From the NCBI RefSeq assembly GCF_014356525.2, contig NC_052518.1, positions 34,184,017 to 34,248,016 of the forward strand: 64,000 bases of DNA. The letters are read 5' to 3'. Under the pieces are notes generated by a model, which had not been told where the DNA came from, searched no databases, and saw only the letters and a list, made by a program, of their open reading frames with translations. Shown one piece after another: positions 37,200 to 47,573 of this stretch. The stretch is from Nilaparvata lugens. Taxonomy: Eukaryota > Arthropoda > Insecta > Hemiptera > Delphacidae. The translations under genes and the position numbers were made by a program. How positions within the stretch are numbered: position 1 is the first letter of the stretch; every line of letters begins with the position of its first letter.

Positions 37200-37833
37200 A
37201 GAATCAAATGCTTAACTAATGGTTGATTATAATGTTCATCAAAACGTTTATTGAAATGTTGACTGTAATGTTTATCAAAACGTTGATATAATGTTTATCA
37301 AAACGTTGATATAATGTTTATCAAAACGTTGATATAATGTTTATCGAAACGTTGATATAATGTTTATCAAAACGTTGATATAACGTTTATTGAAAGTTGA
37401 CTATAATGTTTATCAAAATGTTGATATAACGTTTATTGAAATGTTGAATACAACATTTAAATAAATGTTTATTAAACGTAAAGGTCAGTACCAAACTAAA
37501 GGTTGAATAAACGTTTAGAAAACGTTATGGCCAACAACATACAACGTTGTCTAAACGTTTCAAATGTTTAAGAGATAACGTTTATTAAACGTTTTATAAA
37601 CATCAGTGTGCTGTGTGGGCCTATGTAAGGGTATTTCTCATTGCTGTCATATTCTGTATTTTGTACAATACAACAAATTGTTACTATTTTCACTATAGTC
37701 TTTATTATGCTATGCTTATGAATTTTATGTTATGTTGTAGTAGTACTGTATTTAATGTTGTGCTGTGCAATATACATAAATTTTGTAAAGTGTTGAAGAG
37801 AATAAATTTGATTTGATTTGATTTTGATTTGAA

Positions 37834-38068
37834 TTGATTCTAATGATTTTTGTCCAATTGTATCATTCTCCCTAATCATACTAGTTAACAATCTATGCTT
37901 ATGAATAATTGATTCACCCAAACCTTTTATCCTGTCAATCACTTTACTAGACTGACGATGATGACGACGTTGTTGGTGTGCATGTTGTCGTCCTCGTCTA
38001 TTTTGTTTGTATTTTTTTCTCTTCGATTTAATCCTACGCATATTGCTAGTAGAGTATAGCTCTTTCAT
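37834..38068 (-). pseudogene. Conserved Maverick protein of unknown function, N-terminal part
   Basis: The frame starts at 38068 and encodes a very basic segment (RRIKSKRKKYKQNRRGRQ, then His/Arg/Gln runs), then IDRIKGLGESIIHKHRLLTS and NDTIGQKSLES, at which point the LINE's TTTGA tail interrupts it near 37835. Beyond the LINE, 25957 downwards reads VNPLKELKDTLVQQ and continues the same kind of protein. The basic region could bind nucleic acid; function unknown. It lies about 40 bp downstream of the ATPase stop, as in one transcription unit. Confidence 0.6.
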
Positions 38069-38108
38069 CTACACTGACTCAACAACAAATGATGAGAATT
38101 GACACATG

Positions 38109-39074
38109 TTAGTTGGTACTGCTGCTGCTGCTATACAAGCTTGGATCAATATACTTACCAAGACAATTACAATATTTACCAGCATCAGTTTTACACTCAG
38201 TAGAAATTTGAATAGAACTATGATTTCCGCTTTGCCATACATCTGAACATAGATTTCTAAATGCAACGAATGTCATATCAGATCCAACAAAATCTCTAAA
38301 CACTAATTTCAAATTATGCATATCCATTTTAAATATAATAAGCATATTTGCATTGTCTCTAATATGATGTTTTGAAATTGCACCATAGCTTTGAATCAAA
38401 TACACACAATCTATGTTTTTGTGTCTGCCCATTGTGAAAAAGTTATGTATTTGTGACACATGTGTAACATTCAAATCATCAAATATTATCAGTGAATGAT
38501 TGTCAACATCATTTGGTTGTGGTATACTTTCAATGTTGTCAGATTTATAATATTTCAGACACTTGAGTTTTGAAAAAACAATATCCAATAACTCATACTT
38601 TTCCTGATACAATGACTTACTGAACAAGTATAAGTTTTTGAATTTCAATCCATTCTTATCTAATATCAAATTCAGCAGTACATTTGTCTTTCCACAATTT
38701 AATGCACCGCAAATTAGAATTCTAGCTGAACTTGGTAAAAATTCTCCATGCTTTTTTCTATCTAGACAAGCTTTGCCTGCTTGTTTTGAATCCACAATAA
38801 GATTATCAAAGTTAACTATTGCTATTGATGCTGCTGCTTCTGCTGGCAGCACCACCGCCAACATAATAACTACTATTTTTATCAACTCTTGCTGCTGCGC
38901 TTGCTGCATACACATGCACATCTGCACAACAACTTTACTGGTTAGGTTACTGCTATGTACTACAACTGGTTTGTGAATGAAGAAAACATAGACACAATGA
39001 TCAGATGTACACACAGCTTTTATTAACACAAGATAAAAATAATAATAATTGACAAGACAATATCTGTCACGCAC
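38109..39074 (-). CDS. ATP: DNA-packaging ATPase (FtsK/A32-like)
   Basis: ATPase of the A32-FtsK class that Polintons and related DNA viruses use to pump genomic DNA into capsids. Walker A is CGALNCGKTN (about residues 122-131 of the frame). Walker B is SLIIFDD (about 194-200). A downstream MGRHKNIDCVYLIQSY block matches the sensor region of this family. The first 80 or so residues of the frame are not conserved-looking and include an Ala run, so the true start is probably internal, near residues 71-85. The frame is uninterrupted, unlike most other genes of this element. Upstream lies a 61-bp tandem repeat; downstream is the basic protein. Confidence 0.88.
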   Translation of the reverse strand: MRDRYCLVNYYYFYLVLIKAVCTSDHCVYVFFIHKPVVVHSSNLTSKVVVQMCMCMQQAQQQELIKIVVIMLAVVLPAEAAASIAIVNFDNLIVDSKQAGKACLDRKKHGEFLPSSARILICGALNCGKTNVLLNLILDKNGLKFKNLYLFSKSLYQEKYELLDIVFSKLKCLKYYKSDNIESIPQPNDVDNHSLIIFDDLNVTHVSQIHNFFTMGRHKNIDCVYLIQSYGAISKHHIRDNANMLIIFKMDMHNLKLVFRDFVGSDMTFVAFRNLCSDVWQSGNHSSIQISTECKTDAGKYCNCLGKYIDPSLYSSSSSTN

Positions 39075-39232
39075 CAGCTAATAATTATTACAACGAATTC
39101 CATCTACTTGCAAAAGAATACAAATATTGACAGTGTTTCAGCTAATAATTATTACAACGAATTTCATCTACTTGCAAAAGAATACAAATATTGACAGTAT
39201 TTCAGATAATAATTATTACAACGAATTTCACA
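39074..39232. repeat. About 61-bp tandem repeat, 2.6 units
   Basis: CAGCTAATAATTATTACAAC through GAATACAAATATTGACAGTG repeats just upstream of the ATPase frame; likely within a promoter or UTR. Confidence 0.85.
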
Positions 39233-39240
39233 CACATACA

Positions 39241-39680
39241 CTAATCGAGATTTGCCTTTGACATACAATTGTCTAAAATATAAATGAATATGCTTTCTTT
39301 ATCATCATCATCAGCTAAATTAAACTTTGTTGATTTAATCTGTGAGTAAAGTATGTTCAGTGACATAGAAAATTGAGCACAAATACAAGTATCAACCACA
39401 TCATATCCGTTTTGATTTGCTTCTTTCAAGAATACATTGTTATGGGAGCATATACTTGAATGAAACTTATCATCATCATCATCATCATCAACACATTCAC
39501 TTGCTTGTGTGTTTTTTTTTCAAATAAGTTCACTAAAAAGCATTTTTCGATATCAGCACGTGTTACACACATTGCTTCTAGTGTACACAATAGATCTATA
39601 ATTCTTGTAATAACACAAGACGAATCGTTACCATTCAGAAAAAACACAACAGTGGCGCTGCCTCTGTCATTATGTTTCTA
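39241..39680 (-). pseudogene. Small unknown Maverick gene between integrase and ATPase
   Basis: Two frames that look like one gene of about 145 codons: 39426-39680 (GNDSSCVITRIIDLLCTLEA, then TRADIEKCFLVNLFE) and 39241-39429 (NGYDVVDTCICAQFSMSLNI to the stop at 39241). They change register within an A9 run near 39510-39520; the join region also has a GAT repeat giving Asp. It is Cys-rich and not recognised. The position between integrase and ATPase suggests a leftward co-transcribed gene. Confidence 0.5.
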
Positions 39681-39723
39681 TCATATCTGAAACAATATAA
39701 TTGATGATTACTGCTAGTGTTTG

Positions 39724-40679
39724 CTATTCTTTTGCACGTAGTTTCTGTACAGATGGAGTAATAATATCTGTCTTATCTACCCAGCTTGGCTTATCAAAAC
39801 CTAACCATTTAACAAAACATTTATTCTTAGATTTTCGTATTATTTGTTCAACCAAATATGTATTTTGTTCAGACAGTGATAATTTCGTTTTCATCAATTG
39901 TTCACTATAGAATCGTCCTTGTATGATTTCATTCTTAAGATCACATATTACATAGGTTGGCAGTTGTGTAGGATAAACAGTTGTGGTGACCAATTTAATC
40001 TAAAACTTCTATCAAGAACCTGATGAAACTTACTTATTCGCACTATGTCACCTAATGCAAACTTTGCAGATAAACTGTACATAATTGCTTTTTATTCTTC
40101 TTCTTCTTCAATTGTAACATGATCAACTGTTTTTCATGACATTGTCTAACACTGGCATTTTGTGTAACATGACATTGTGTGACATTGAAGTACAATGTCT
40201 GGCAGAATGTTCAACCATTTTTGTGTGCCACTAGCAGTTAGTCGTTTATACAAAATTGTTTTCAATGTTCTATTCAATCTTTCTACAAAAGCTGCCTTAT
40301 GTTCACAAAATACACTATAATGATTAATGTGTAATCTATCAAATAGTTGTTTAACATCTTTATTGTAAGATTCACAACCTAAATCGCTTTGTACATTTTT
40401 TATACCTTTATTTAACTGTAATATTTGCGCTAATTTTTGTACAACTTCTTTTCCTGTTTTGGTTTTTAATGGTTTAGCAAAAGCATAACGTGAAAAACAA
40501 TTAATAGCAATTGAAACATAACGATAACCATTGTTTGCTTCAGCAAATTCTGGCATCTCTATTGAATCAATTTGAATGAGGTCTTTTATTCCTTTTAGTA
40601 TATAATTATGTCTGTTAAATCTCCTTCTTGCTGGCCGATGTAATTCTTGTGCAATTTTCTGTTGCAAATCTGTCATCAT
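39724..40679 (-). pseudogene. INT: Maverick integrase with chromodomain (large element)
   Basis: DDE integrase of the large Maverick. The core frame (40146-40679) has D38 (IQIDSIEM), D99 (QSDLGCES) and E133 (FVERLNR) with retroviral-like spacing. After a frame change near 40170 the SH3-like segment appears (FALGDIVRISKFHQ, about 40010-40065). A second change near 39990 leads to the frame 39724-39993 with a chromodomain (YLVEQIIRKSKNKCFVKWLG). At least two frameshifts make it a pseudogene as assembled. It lies directly downstream of the polymerase on the same strand. It is diverged from the integrase at 20847-21792. Confidence 0.88.
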
Positions 40680-40818
40680 AAATTGGTTTCGTTTCTTCTC
40701 CTTCTTCTTCTACTACTGCACATCGCATGCATGCGTTTTTCTAGAGTTCAGTCTCAGCTCAACACCACCACCACCTGCCAACAGCAATCCTTTTTCTTCT
40801 TCTTCTTCTTATTCTTTG

Positions 40819-43800
40819 TCACACAACACTGACCACTTGTTGCTTGTGATAACCTCTTTCTCTACACACAACAGCAGCTGCTGCTTGTTCTCCCATGATT
40901 CTATACTCTCTCACTGCTTTAACTCTAGCCGCCGCCACCACCATCTTCTTCTTCTTCTCTTCTTCTTCTTCTTCTCTTCTTCTCTCTTCTATTGAATAAT
41001 GACCCCACGCTTTTGTTTCAATTCCATTTGATTCAATATATCTCTTTGTATCAAATGGTGATAATGCAATTTTTGCACATCTTATCTGATAAATATCATG
41101 GGAATAACTACGTAATTGTGAAAAGCATTTGTGTTGTATTGATCTATCTGTCAGACATTCCATATACATATCATACCTCAGTTTATTATCTATAACCGTT
41201 ATTGCTACACCCTTAGCTGTATGTTTACTCATTATTTTAGAAGAACTACTTGCTGAATCCTAACTACAACAACTACTACTACTATTTATGCTGCTGATGC
41301 TGCTGCTGCTGCTGCTCAGAATATATTCAAAACTGTAAAGTTTCGCGCGTAAACCCGAAAAAGCAGTTATTTGAAAATAAGGAACTTCATCTTTAAATGG
41401 ACCAGGTAGACCACGATTCAATTGGCTATAACAACAATGAGTGGTGGGGTAAGCATTCATATCAAAATGTTGGAGATTTTGTTTGATAACTGCATAGATA
41501 TCATCTGATTTGATATGATATAGCAACGAGTCTGTATCGCTCATGCATAATTCAACACAGCTTGGATCAAACATTTTCAAGAAAATGTTGTAGTGGAAAT
41601 TGAACATTGTAAATTTACTCAAATCAAGAATAGAAAAACCAGCATAAATTGGACGATCTAATTTTATTTCTGTTTTACACATTTGTACACCAACAATGTC
41701 TTTGTCAAACACAATCTATTGTTTACAACTTGGTTTTGCAATCAATCTTTCTAATGTTTTCTGACAAGTAATTAGCTTAAAATCTATTCGTTTCCTAGAA
41801 CTTTCAAGCATCTTGCCATACAGTGAATTACTTAAAAATTTAAAGAGCTGACGTTCAAATGAATTTTTAGCCTCCTTCCTAAGTTGTGCATTCAAATCAA
41901 TAAACGGTTTAAGCCAGTATGACTGTTGAAAAGCGATTACTCTATGTACAGCAGTCAATTTCATGCCTAAGCTTAAATAAAGTTTCAAATTTCTATAGTC
42001 AAGAATATAACGATTATGATTATGAAGGGTTGCTAACAATCTCATTGATGCGCTAGCGCGTGCATCCGTCACTTGCGCCGCCACTTCTCTGCTCAGAACA
42101 ACATTGTCTTCTGTTTGATATGATGAGAACAAGCTGTGAGGCGGCTGATCTTTTAACAGTGCAAGTGGAAAGTCATTATGTAAATCATGTAAATTAACAG
42201 GATACAACAGGTCTGCTTCGATTATATAGCCAATGTCTGCTTCATCATCAATACTTGTAAAATCGCCTAAAACTGTAATTTCATCTTGTGATAAAAATCT
42301 AAAATTTGATTGTGGTAGTTTGTATGCAATCATTGAATGAGCGTATTAGCTTGTACAATCAAGATACAACAGAAAAGTAGATTCAATAGCTGGATTATAA
42401 TTACAACCCATAAATTTATTGTTAGCGACTGCGTGATGGTGGGGGATGACTGACAAGCCGCCACATAAACCAGTTTCTATAAGCATAAAAATCAGCATTG
42501 CTGATTAATTCCAAGTGTACTTTTGACAAAAATAACATTGCATTCAACAAAAAATGCGGTAACAAAACAAAGTAAGAAATGTCAAGCTTGTAAATCGAAA
42601 AAATACATTCCTAAAATTTTGAAAAATATCTGCCAGCAAAAACAATTGGTGAGAAGGTAGAGATCAAGATAATCGCCTAACGTTTCAATGTCAAGATCGT
42701 GCCATATTTTTTGTGCATGGTTGTAATCGCTTACTTGTAATGCTGTATTATTAAGACTACTGTAAAATGCCTCAATTGGTGGTAGTTGCTGTTCATCAAA
42801 TTTGTCTGCATCTGTTATATATATTCATAGGGGTGGACACCCTTGCGTAATAACAATTGTTGTTGTTTTTTTTTCATTGAATATGCTACACATTACTTTT
42901 AAATTTGTTTCAATGTTTTCTCTACCACTTGCAAGATTGGCAACAAGTGTCTGTAGACTTGAGCACAAAAATTGATAGCTATCAAGAAATCTTACTTGAT
43001 CTACTGTAATTGTGAGGAATTATTCCAATGAGTTTGCAATACAATGAATTTTTTCCTTTGGTCCTGCTAAAGCCTTTACAATGAAATGACTGTCATATCC
43101 GTGAAAATTATGAAAAAAAAAACAGTTTAAGAATGACGGTGCTTTTGCATGCGATATGATGCGAATAGTCGTATGCGAATGATGTCTGCATCGAATATTG
43201 TTGTCTTCAAATTCATTGTTGCACAAAAAACAGTTTTTACTTATGTTAAAATCTAATAATTGTTGTTCATTTAGTTCAATCATTGGCACTTCGTGTTGCA
43301 TATCAAAAGAACAGTTTTGTACTATGGCTATGATTTCATCTAGAAATTTTTCAAAAATTTTCTCACCAACACTTGTAGCTCTATAGACGCATGGACCGTA
43401 AAATATTTCACTGAATTCATCTAAAATAATAAATGAGTAACTGCAAGCAACGTGTTTTTGTGTTTTCCTTGTAAAGCTATTTCTTATTTCAGTTCCAAGC
43501 AAATCACCATCATCCACATCATCCACATCATCATCATTATTTGTTGGTACAATAAAACTTTCAAAATCAGCAAATGCAATGTATTTATTTTTCAAAGTGT
43601 ACAAATAATTGCTAAACTTCAAAATTTCACCCTGTTTAGGCAGTATTGTTTTTTGTATAGCAAATGTTGAGCACAAATCCATGTGCTTGTCTAAATTTGC
43701 TTTTCTGTCACAATTTGCTTGTCTATTAGTTGTGAATTTATCGAAACAAAATGGGCAAATAAACACTTGTCCATTATGTCATGACAAGTGATGGCTCAGT

Positions 43801-44616
43801 AGTCTCAGTAGTCATGACAAACCATTATACCTTTGACGCATGTTTATCAGAACATAGTGCCATTTTTTCGGTGTTGTATCATTTGACAAGAGTAAAAGAT
43901 TTATTTTGTCTCCGTGTTGTCTATAAATTGAACAACGGTACGGGAAAAACTTATTCTTACTTGAATCATGGGCAATCATTGTGGTTGATATGTTCACATT
44001 TTGTAATTCAAATTTTTTAATGTCATGCACTGTGGTAGGAAACTTTATACCGATCAAATTTAGTCTGTTTTCAAATTGTTTAAGATAATTAACAGTCATA
44101 CTGCTACGTCTGAAATGAAAATAGCTAAGTATGCTCCATAGAAAACATTTGCTATTGTTTCTGTTTTGTACATTTATAATGGCTTTTTTTGCTTTTATAA
44201 GAGCAGGTGTTTCAATATATGTGCTATTTCCGCCAGTTAAAGGATTATAACAAATAATATTTAAATCAAGGGAAATAATTCTAACAACATTCCATCCACT
44301 ACCGTATCTTATAAATTTGTCAAGTGTCAATTCTATTTTTTCTACACCTCCAATAAACTGATCTTGCAACTCATCTAAATGTTCATCAACATTAACTAAC
44401 GCAGACATAAAACTATAGAATGATGCATTTGTTGTAGTTTCAATAATTTCCTGTTGTTGTTGATTGTTATCAACATTTACTTTTTTCAATAAAACAGTTG
44501 TAACAAAATATCATTTAATATTTCCGTCAAAATGTTCACTTTCTTCAACAATTGGTTCAATTAGTTTGGGTTTCAAAATTTGCAGTAATGTTTGAACAGC
44601 ATTGATAAATATTTTT
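40819..44616 (-). pseudogene. POLB: Protein-primed DNA polymerase B of the large Maverick
   Basis: Nearly full-length family B polymerase. Right to left: N-terminal domain (44616-43812), CPFC zinc knuckle, exonuclease I FADFESF and II HGYDSHF (43020-43766), exonuclease III region near 42660-42700, palm motif A YLDCTS (about 42350), motif B FKFLSNSLYGKM (about 41815-41850), motif C CMSDTDSLLYH (about 41540), and the C-terminal region with AKGV and KIALSPFDTKRYI (41000-41225), ending in a low-complexity tail. Breaks: TGA at 44511, 43812 and 43779; TAA at 43020 and, inside motif A, at 42346; TAG at 41716 and 41260; and a 2-bp insertion near 42820. Stops are of all three kinds while the frame is largely kept. 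A 5' exon may lie at 47403-47462. Part of it is duplicated at 31233-33652. Confidence 0.9.
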
Positions 44617-44740
44617 CTAAATAAAAGACTATATCATATTGCGCTCGAATTTATGCTGGTTATTCTTTAATTGTATAATCCATTAATTACTTGAAGTAGT
44701 TGTTGTAGTAGTAGTAGTAGTGGTAATATTAAGAAATTTC

Positions 44741-45064
44741 TCACCGCTTGAAAGTGGTTTGTGGATTGATGTTTCCTTTATCATTGTCGCTGGCTTTGTC
44801 CTTTGCAGCAGTCACACTAGCACACGTGTTGTTGCACAAAATTGCAGGTGCATCTAGTCCCTGCTCACTAATACAACTGGTCAATGTTTTCTGCAACCAC
44901 TCCCGCTCCTCAGATGGCATGAAGATTGATTGTCGACCTCTTCCGACAGCACAGTGTTTTTGGAACCAATGCCTCTGGTCTAGTACAAATCAACCATGAA
45001 TCGGTTTTGGTGTAGGGCAAAAAAGTTTTGCTGATGGTGAAGTGCTGTCGGCTTCATAGTCCAT
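44741..45064 (-). pseudogene. Acidic unknown ORF upstream of the polymerase
   Basis: Minus-strand frame from ATG 45064 (acidic lead EEEEEIMDYEADS just before and after it) with an in-frame TGA at 44990-44992, then open codons (HWFQKHCAVGRGRQSIFMPS ... WLQKTLTSCI) to a TGA at 44741. No family recognised. It could be a small gene of the leftward block or sequence inside a polymerase intron. The GGAGGA-type run at 45070-45115 encodes the Glu stretch. Confidence 0.4.
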
Positions 45065-45145
45065 TATCTCCTCCTCCTCCTCCACCACCACCTCCTCCTC
45101 CACCTCCTCCTTCTCCAGTCTGGAAACAACAAACATATAGAATGA

Positions 45146-45352
<207 letters not shown>

Positions 45353-46729
45353 CACTTTTTTAAAGGATGATAAAGAAAACAATTTTGAATAAAATTTAGA
45401 ATTTAGAAATAGGCAGACACATCTAGAAAAAAACCTGAGTCTACACCTAATTCATGCAGGTGAACGGGCTAGAGTCAAGAAAACTTCAATTAATCTTGCC
45501 ATGCCTGATTTAATAGGTTTATACTATAGAATAACACTACAATTTGAAATAATTGAAAAATACAAACAGCTTCAATAAACATTGGCAACTAAAATCAAAC
45601 AACAGAAACAACAATTCATGTTACTTTGGTGACATTCTTCATCTGATTCGGGGGCGCATTACTATCCCCGATTAGATAGCAATACGTCACAAAACCAAAC
45701 AATATCAGTCATCAAATAACAAGTTCATTTCAACATGGAATTACTCAAGAAAGAAAAGCCCGTTGAACCCAAGTTTCGTCGATAGTAACCCATATAACCC
45801 ATTTCATAATAATATTGAATCCCCACTTTTGATTGACATTCTCGAATGAACCTTTGTTTCACTACACTGCACTTTCGTTGGTCTGTACGTTGCTTTATCG
45901 TCGGGGTTACAGTACCTTGTTTTTGGCGGTGAGCTTTTACCGGTTGAATTTGGCTTGACGGCGACGTCCTCTTACATCCCTAGACCTGTCGTCTGAACGG
46001 GTGTCTTGAAGCGGTGTTACATAAAGTTGCGGAACCAAAGGGGTGGTAGTACAAGAAGTTGGTTTGGGGACACACATGAACCGCTTAGCGGTTATTTGAA
46101 GAAACAATTATTCGTACATGAAGAAGAAACACAATTAAACCTTTCAGGACATGGCACTACTAGAAAATTTAAACTTTAATAAAAATAAAACTAGCTCCTA
46201 CATTAACTAAAAATGATATAAACTCATAAACTTGCCCAAAAAGGGCAAAACATAATGACTACATCTTTACTCTCGTAGTGCTCCTAGCAAAGTGTCCTCC
46301 GGAACGTAATCTGGTCTGTCGGCTGGGGAATCGCCCCACTACTGTATTTAGAAACAGGTCTCCTATTGGGCGAATGGAATCAATTTGACCAATCGTCGCG
46401 TGGCTTCTACAGCCTTTGGACCAAATAGTAACTGCAAAATCGGTAGTTTGTTATACTTTCAATGCTTGCTGTTTTCCAACTTATCGCATTTTATGTCGCG
46501 ACAAGAAGGCTAAGTTTTAGAGATAATTCCATAATCTACATTCCTCGACGACTCGGAGCCACAATTTTTAAATATCTATCATGGGAAACTCGAAGTCATG
46601 GCCATTCATAATAGAGAGAGAAAATAATTTATTTCGCTAACTCACTTACAATAATGGCTCTAGTCTATTGCGTATTAAATTTACTATTATAACTTGGGAA
46701 AAGGCCTGAATTAAAAGGAGTGCTCGGCA

Positions 46730-46730
<1 letters not shown>
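45353..46730. other. Unclassified segment inside the Maverick
   Basis: No gene. GC content rises at 45890-46060. No terminal repeats found. It may be an intron of the polymerase or an old insertion. Confidence 0.4.
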
Positions 46731-46824
<94 letters not shown>

Positions 46825-46908
46825 TGGTGTGTGTGTGTGTGGTGTGTGTGTGTGTGTGTGGTGTGTGTGTGTGTGTGGTGTGTGTGTGTTGTGTGTGTGT
46901 GTGGTGTG

Positions 46909-46971
<63 letters not shown>

Positions 46972-47006
46972 GTGTGTGTGTGTGTGTGTGTGGTGTGGTG
47001 TGTGTG

Positions 47007-47046
<40 letters not shown>

Positions 47047-47125
47047 GTGTGTGTGTGTGTGTGGTGTGTGTGTGTGGTGGTGTGTGTGTGTGGTGTGTGT
47101 GTGGTGTGTGTTGTGTGTGTGGTGT

Positions 47126-47157
<32 letters not shown>
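46731..47157. repeat. TG microsatellite
   Basis: About 425 bp of (TG)n with GGTG and TTG interruptions; open Cys/Val and His/Thr frames on both strands are not genes. Confidence 0.98.
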
Positions 47158-47160
<3 letters not shown>

Positions 47161-47402
47161 GTATACATTTGCAAATGTACTGAATAAACATTAAAACAGA
47201 TAAAATTTAGTTTTACTCGCACAAATATTTACAGTTTAGAGCAAGGCATTATAATCGTTCTGCTCTTCACAATAGAACTCTATTTAAGCATGGCAATGTA
47301 ATTGCTTGCTGCTGCTTTTTCACAAATATTTTCAGTTCGTAAATTGATTCCACAATCAATAATTAGATAAAATATTTCTCCATTATACTTACTTTAAGGT
47401 TG

Positions 47403-47462
47403 ATGCTGCTGCTGCAGCTGCTGCTGCTGCTGCTGCTGTTTCTGGCAATTGCTGTGAATCCA
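47403..47462 (-). other. Candidate 5' coding exon of the polymerase
   Basis: On the minus strand an ATG (47462) opens MDSQQLPE followed by an Ala run and STL, and ends at a strong splice donor (AAA|GTAAGTAT, near 47402). A candidate acceptor, TTTTATTTAG, lies at 44617; joining the two keeps the frame into KIFINAVQTLLQILK, which leads to the polymerase N-terminus. The phase match alone has a one in three chance. The implied intron of about 2.8 kb contains both TG arrays. Confidence 0.4.
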
Positions 47463-47573
47463 TTAGCACACACACAATGATTTTTGCAACATAAGCTGTT
47501 TTGCGGATTTGAAGTGTCAATATTAGAGACTCATTGATTCAATGGGAGATCCGTTTACAGGATGATACCTTAA

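Larger units (their letters stand above)
28348..37619. mobile_element. 9.3 kb TIR element with AACGTT-rich subterminal repeats
   Basis: Ends CCCACACAGCAC (28348) and GTGCTGTGTGGG (37619) are perfect inverted repeats, flanked on both sides by CCT (28345-28347 and 37620-37622), a possible 3-bp target duplication. Subterminal DNA on both sides is built from AACGTTTAATAAACGTT-like units: two copies of an approximately 115 bp unit at 28360-28575, and a 24-bp minisatellite (TAATGTTTATCAAAACGTTG) with six or more units at 37225-37440. The interior has no recognised transposase. It has degenerate tandem units of about 155-210 bp at 28700-29340, a polymerase fragment copied from the Maverick, and a partly duplicated R1-R2 cassette. 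Superfamily unknown; foldback-like. Confidence 0.7.
25958..37835 (+). mobile_element. 5'-truncated LINE interrupted by a 9.3 kb TIR element
   Basis: LINE sequence runs from about 25958 to 28347 and resumes at 37620-37835, where it ends in AATAAA followed by TTTGATTTGATTTGATTTTG, a simple-repeat 3' tail. The two LINE halves join as a continuous 3' UTR if 28348-37619 is removed. Both flanks are the same leftward Maverick gene. The 5' junction lies within AATAATTTAATAATAATAAT near 25950-25970; a short ATTGA on both sides may be part of a target duplication, which I cannot settle. Confidence 0.75.

Noticed and set aside
40819..44616. Alternative genetic code (reassigned stop) in the Maverick
   Set aside because: All three stop codons occur in frame, along with frameshifts; decay is simpler.
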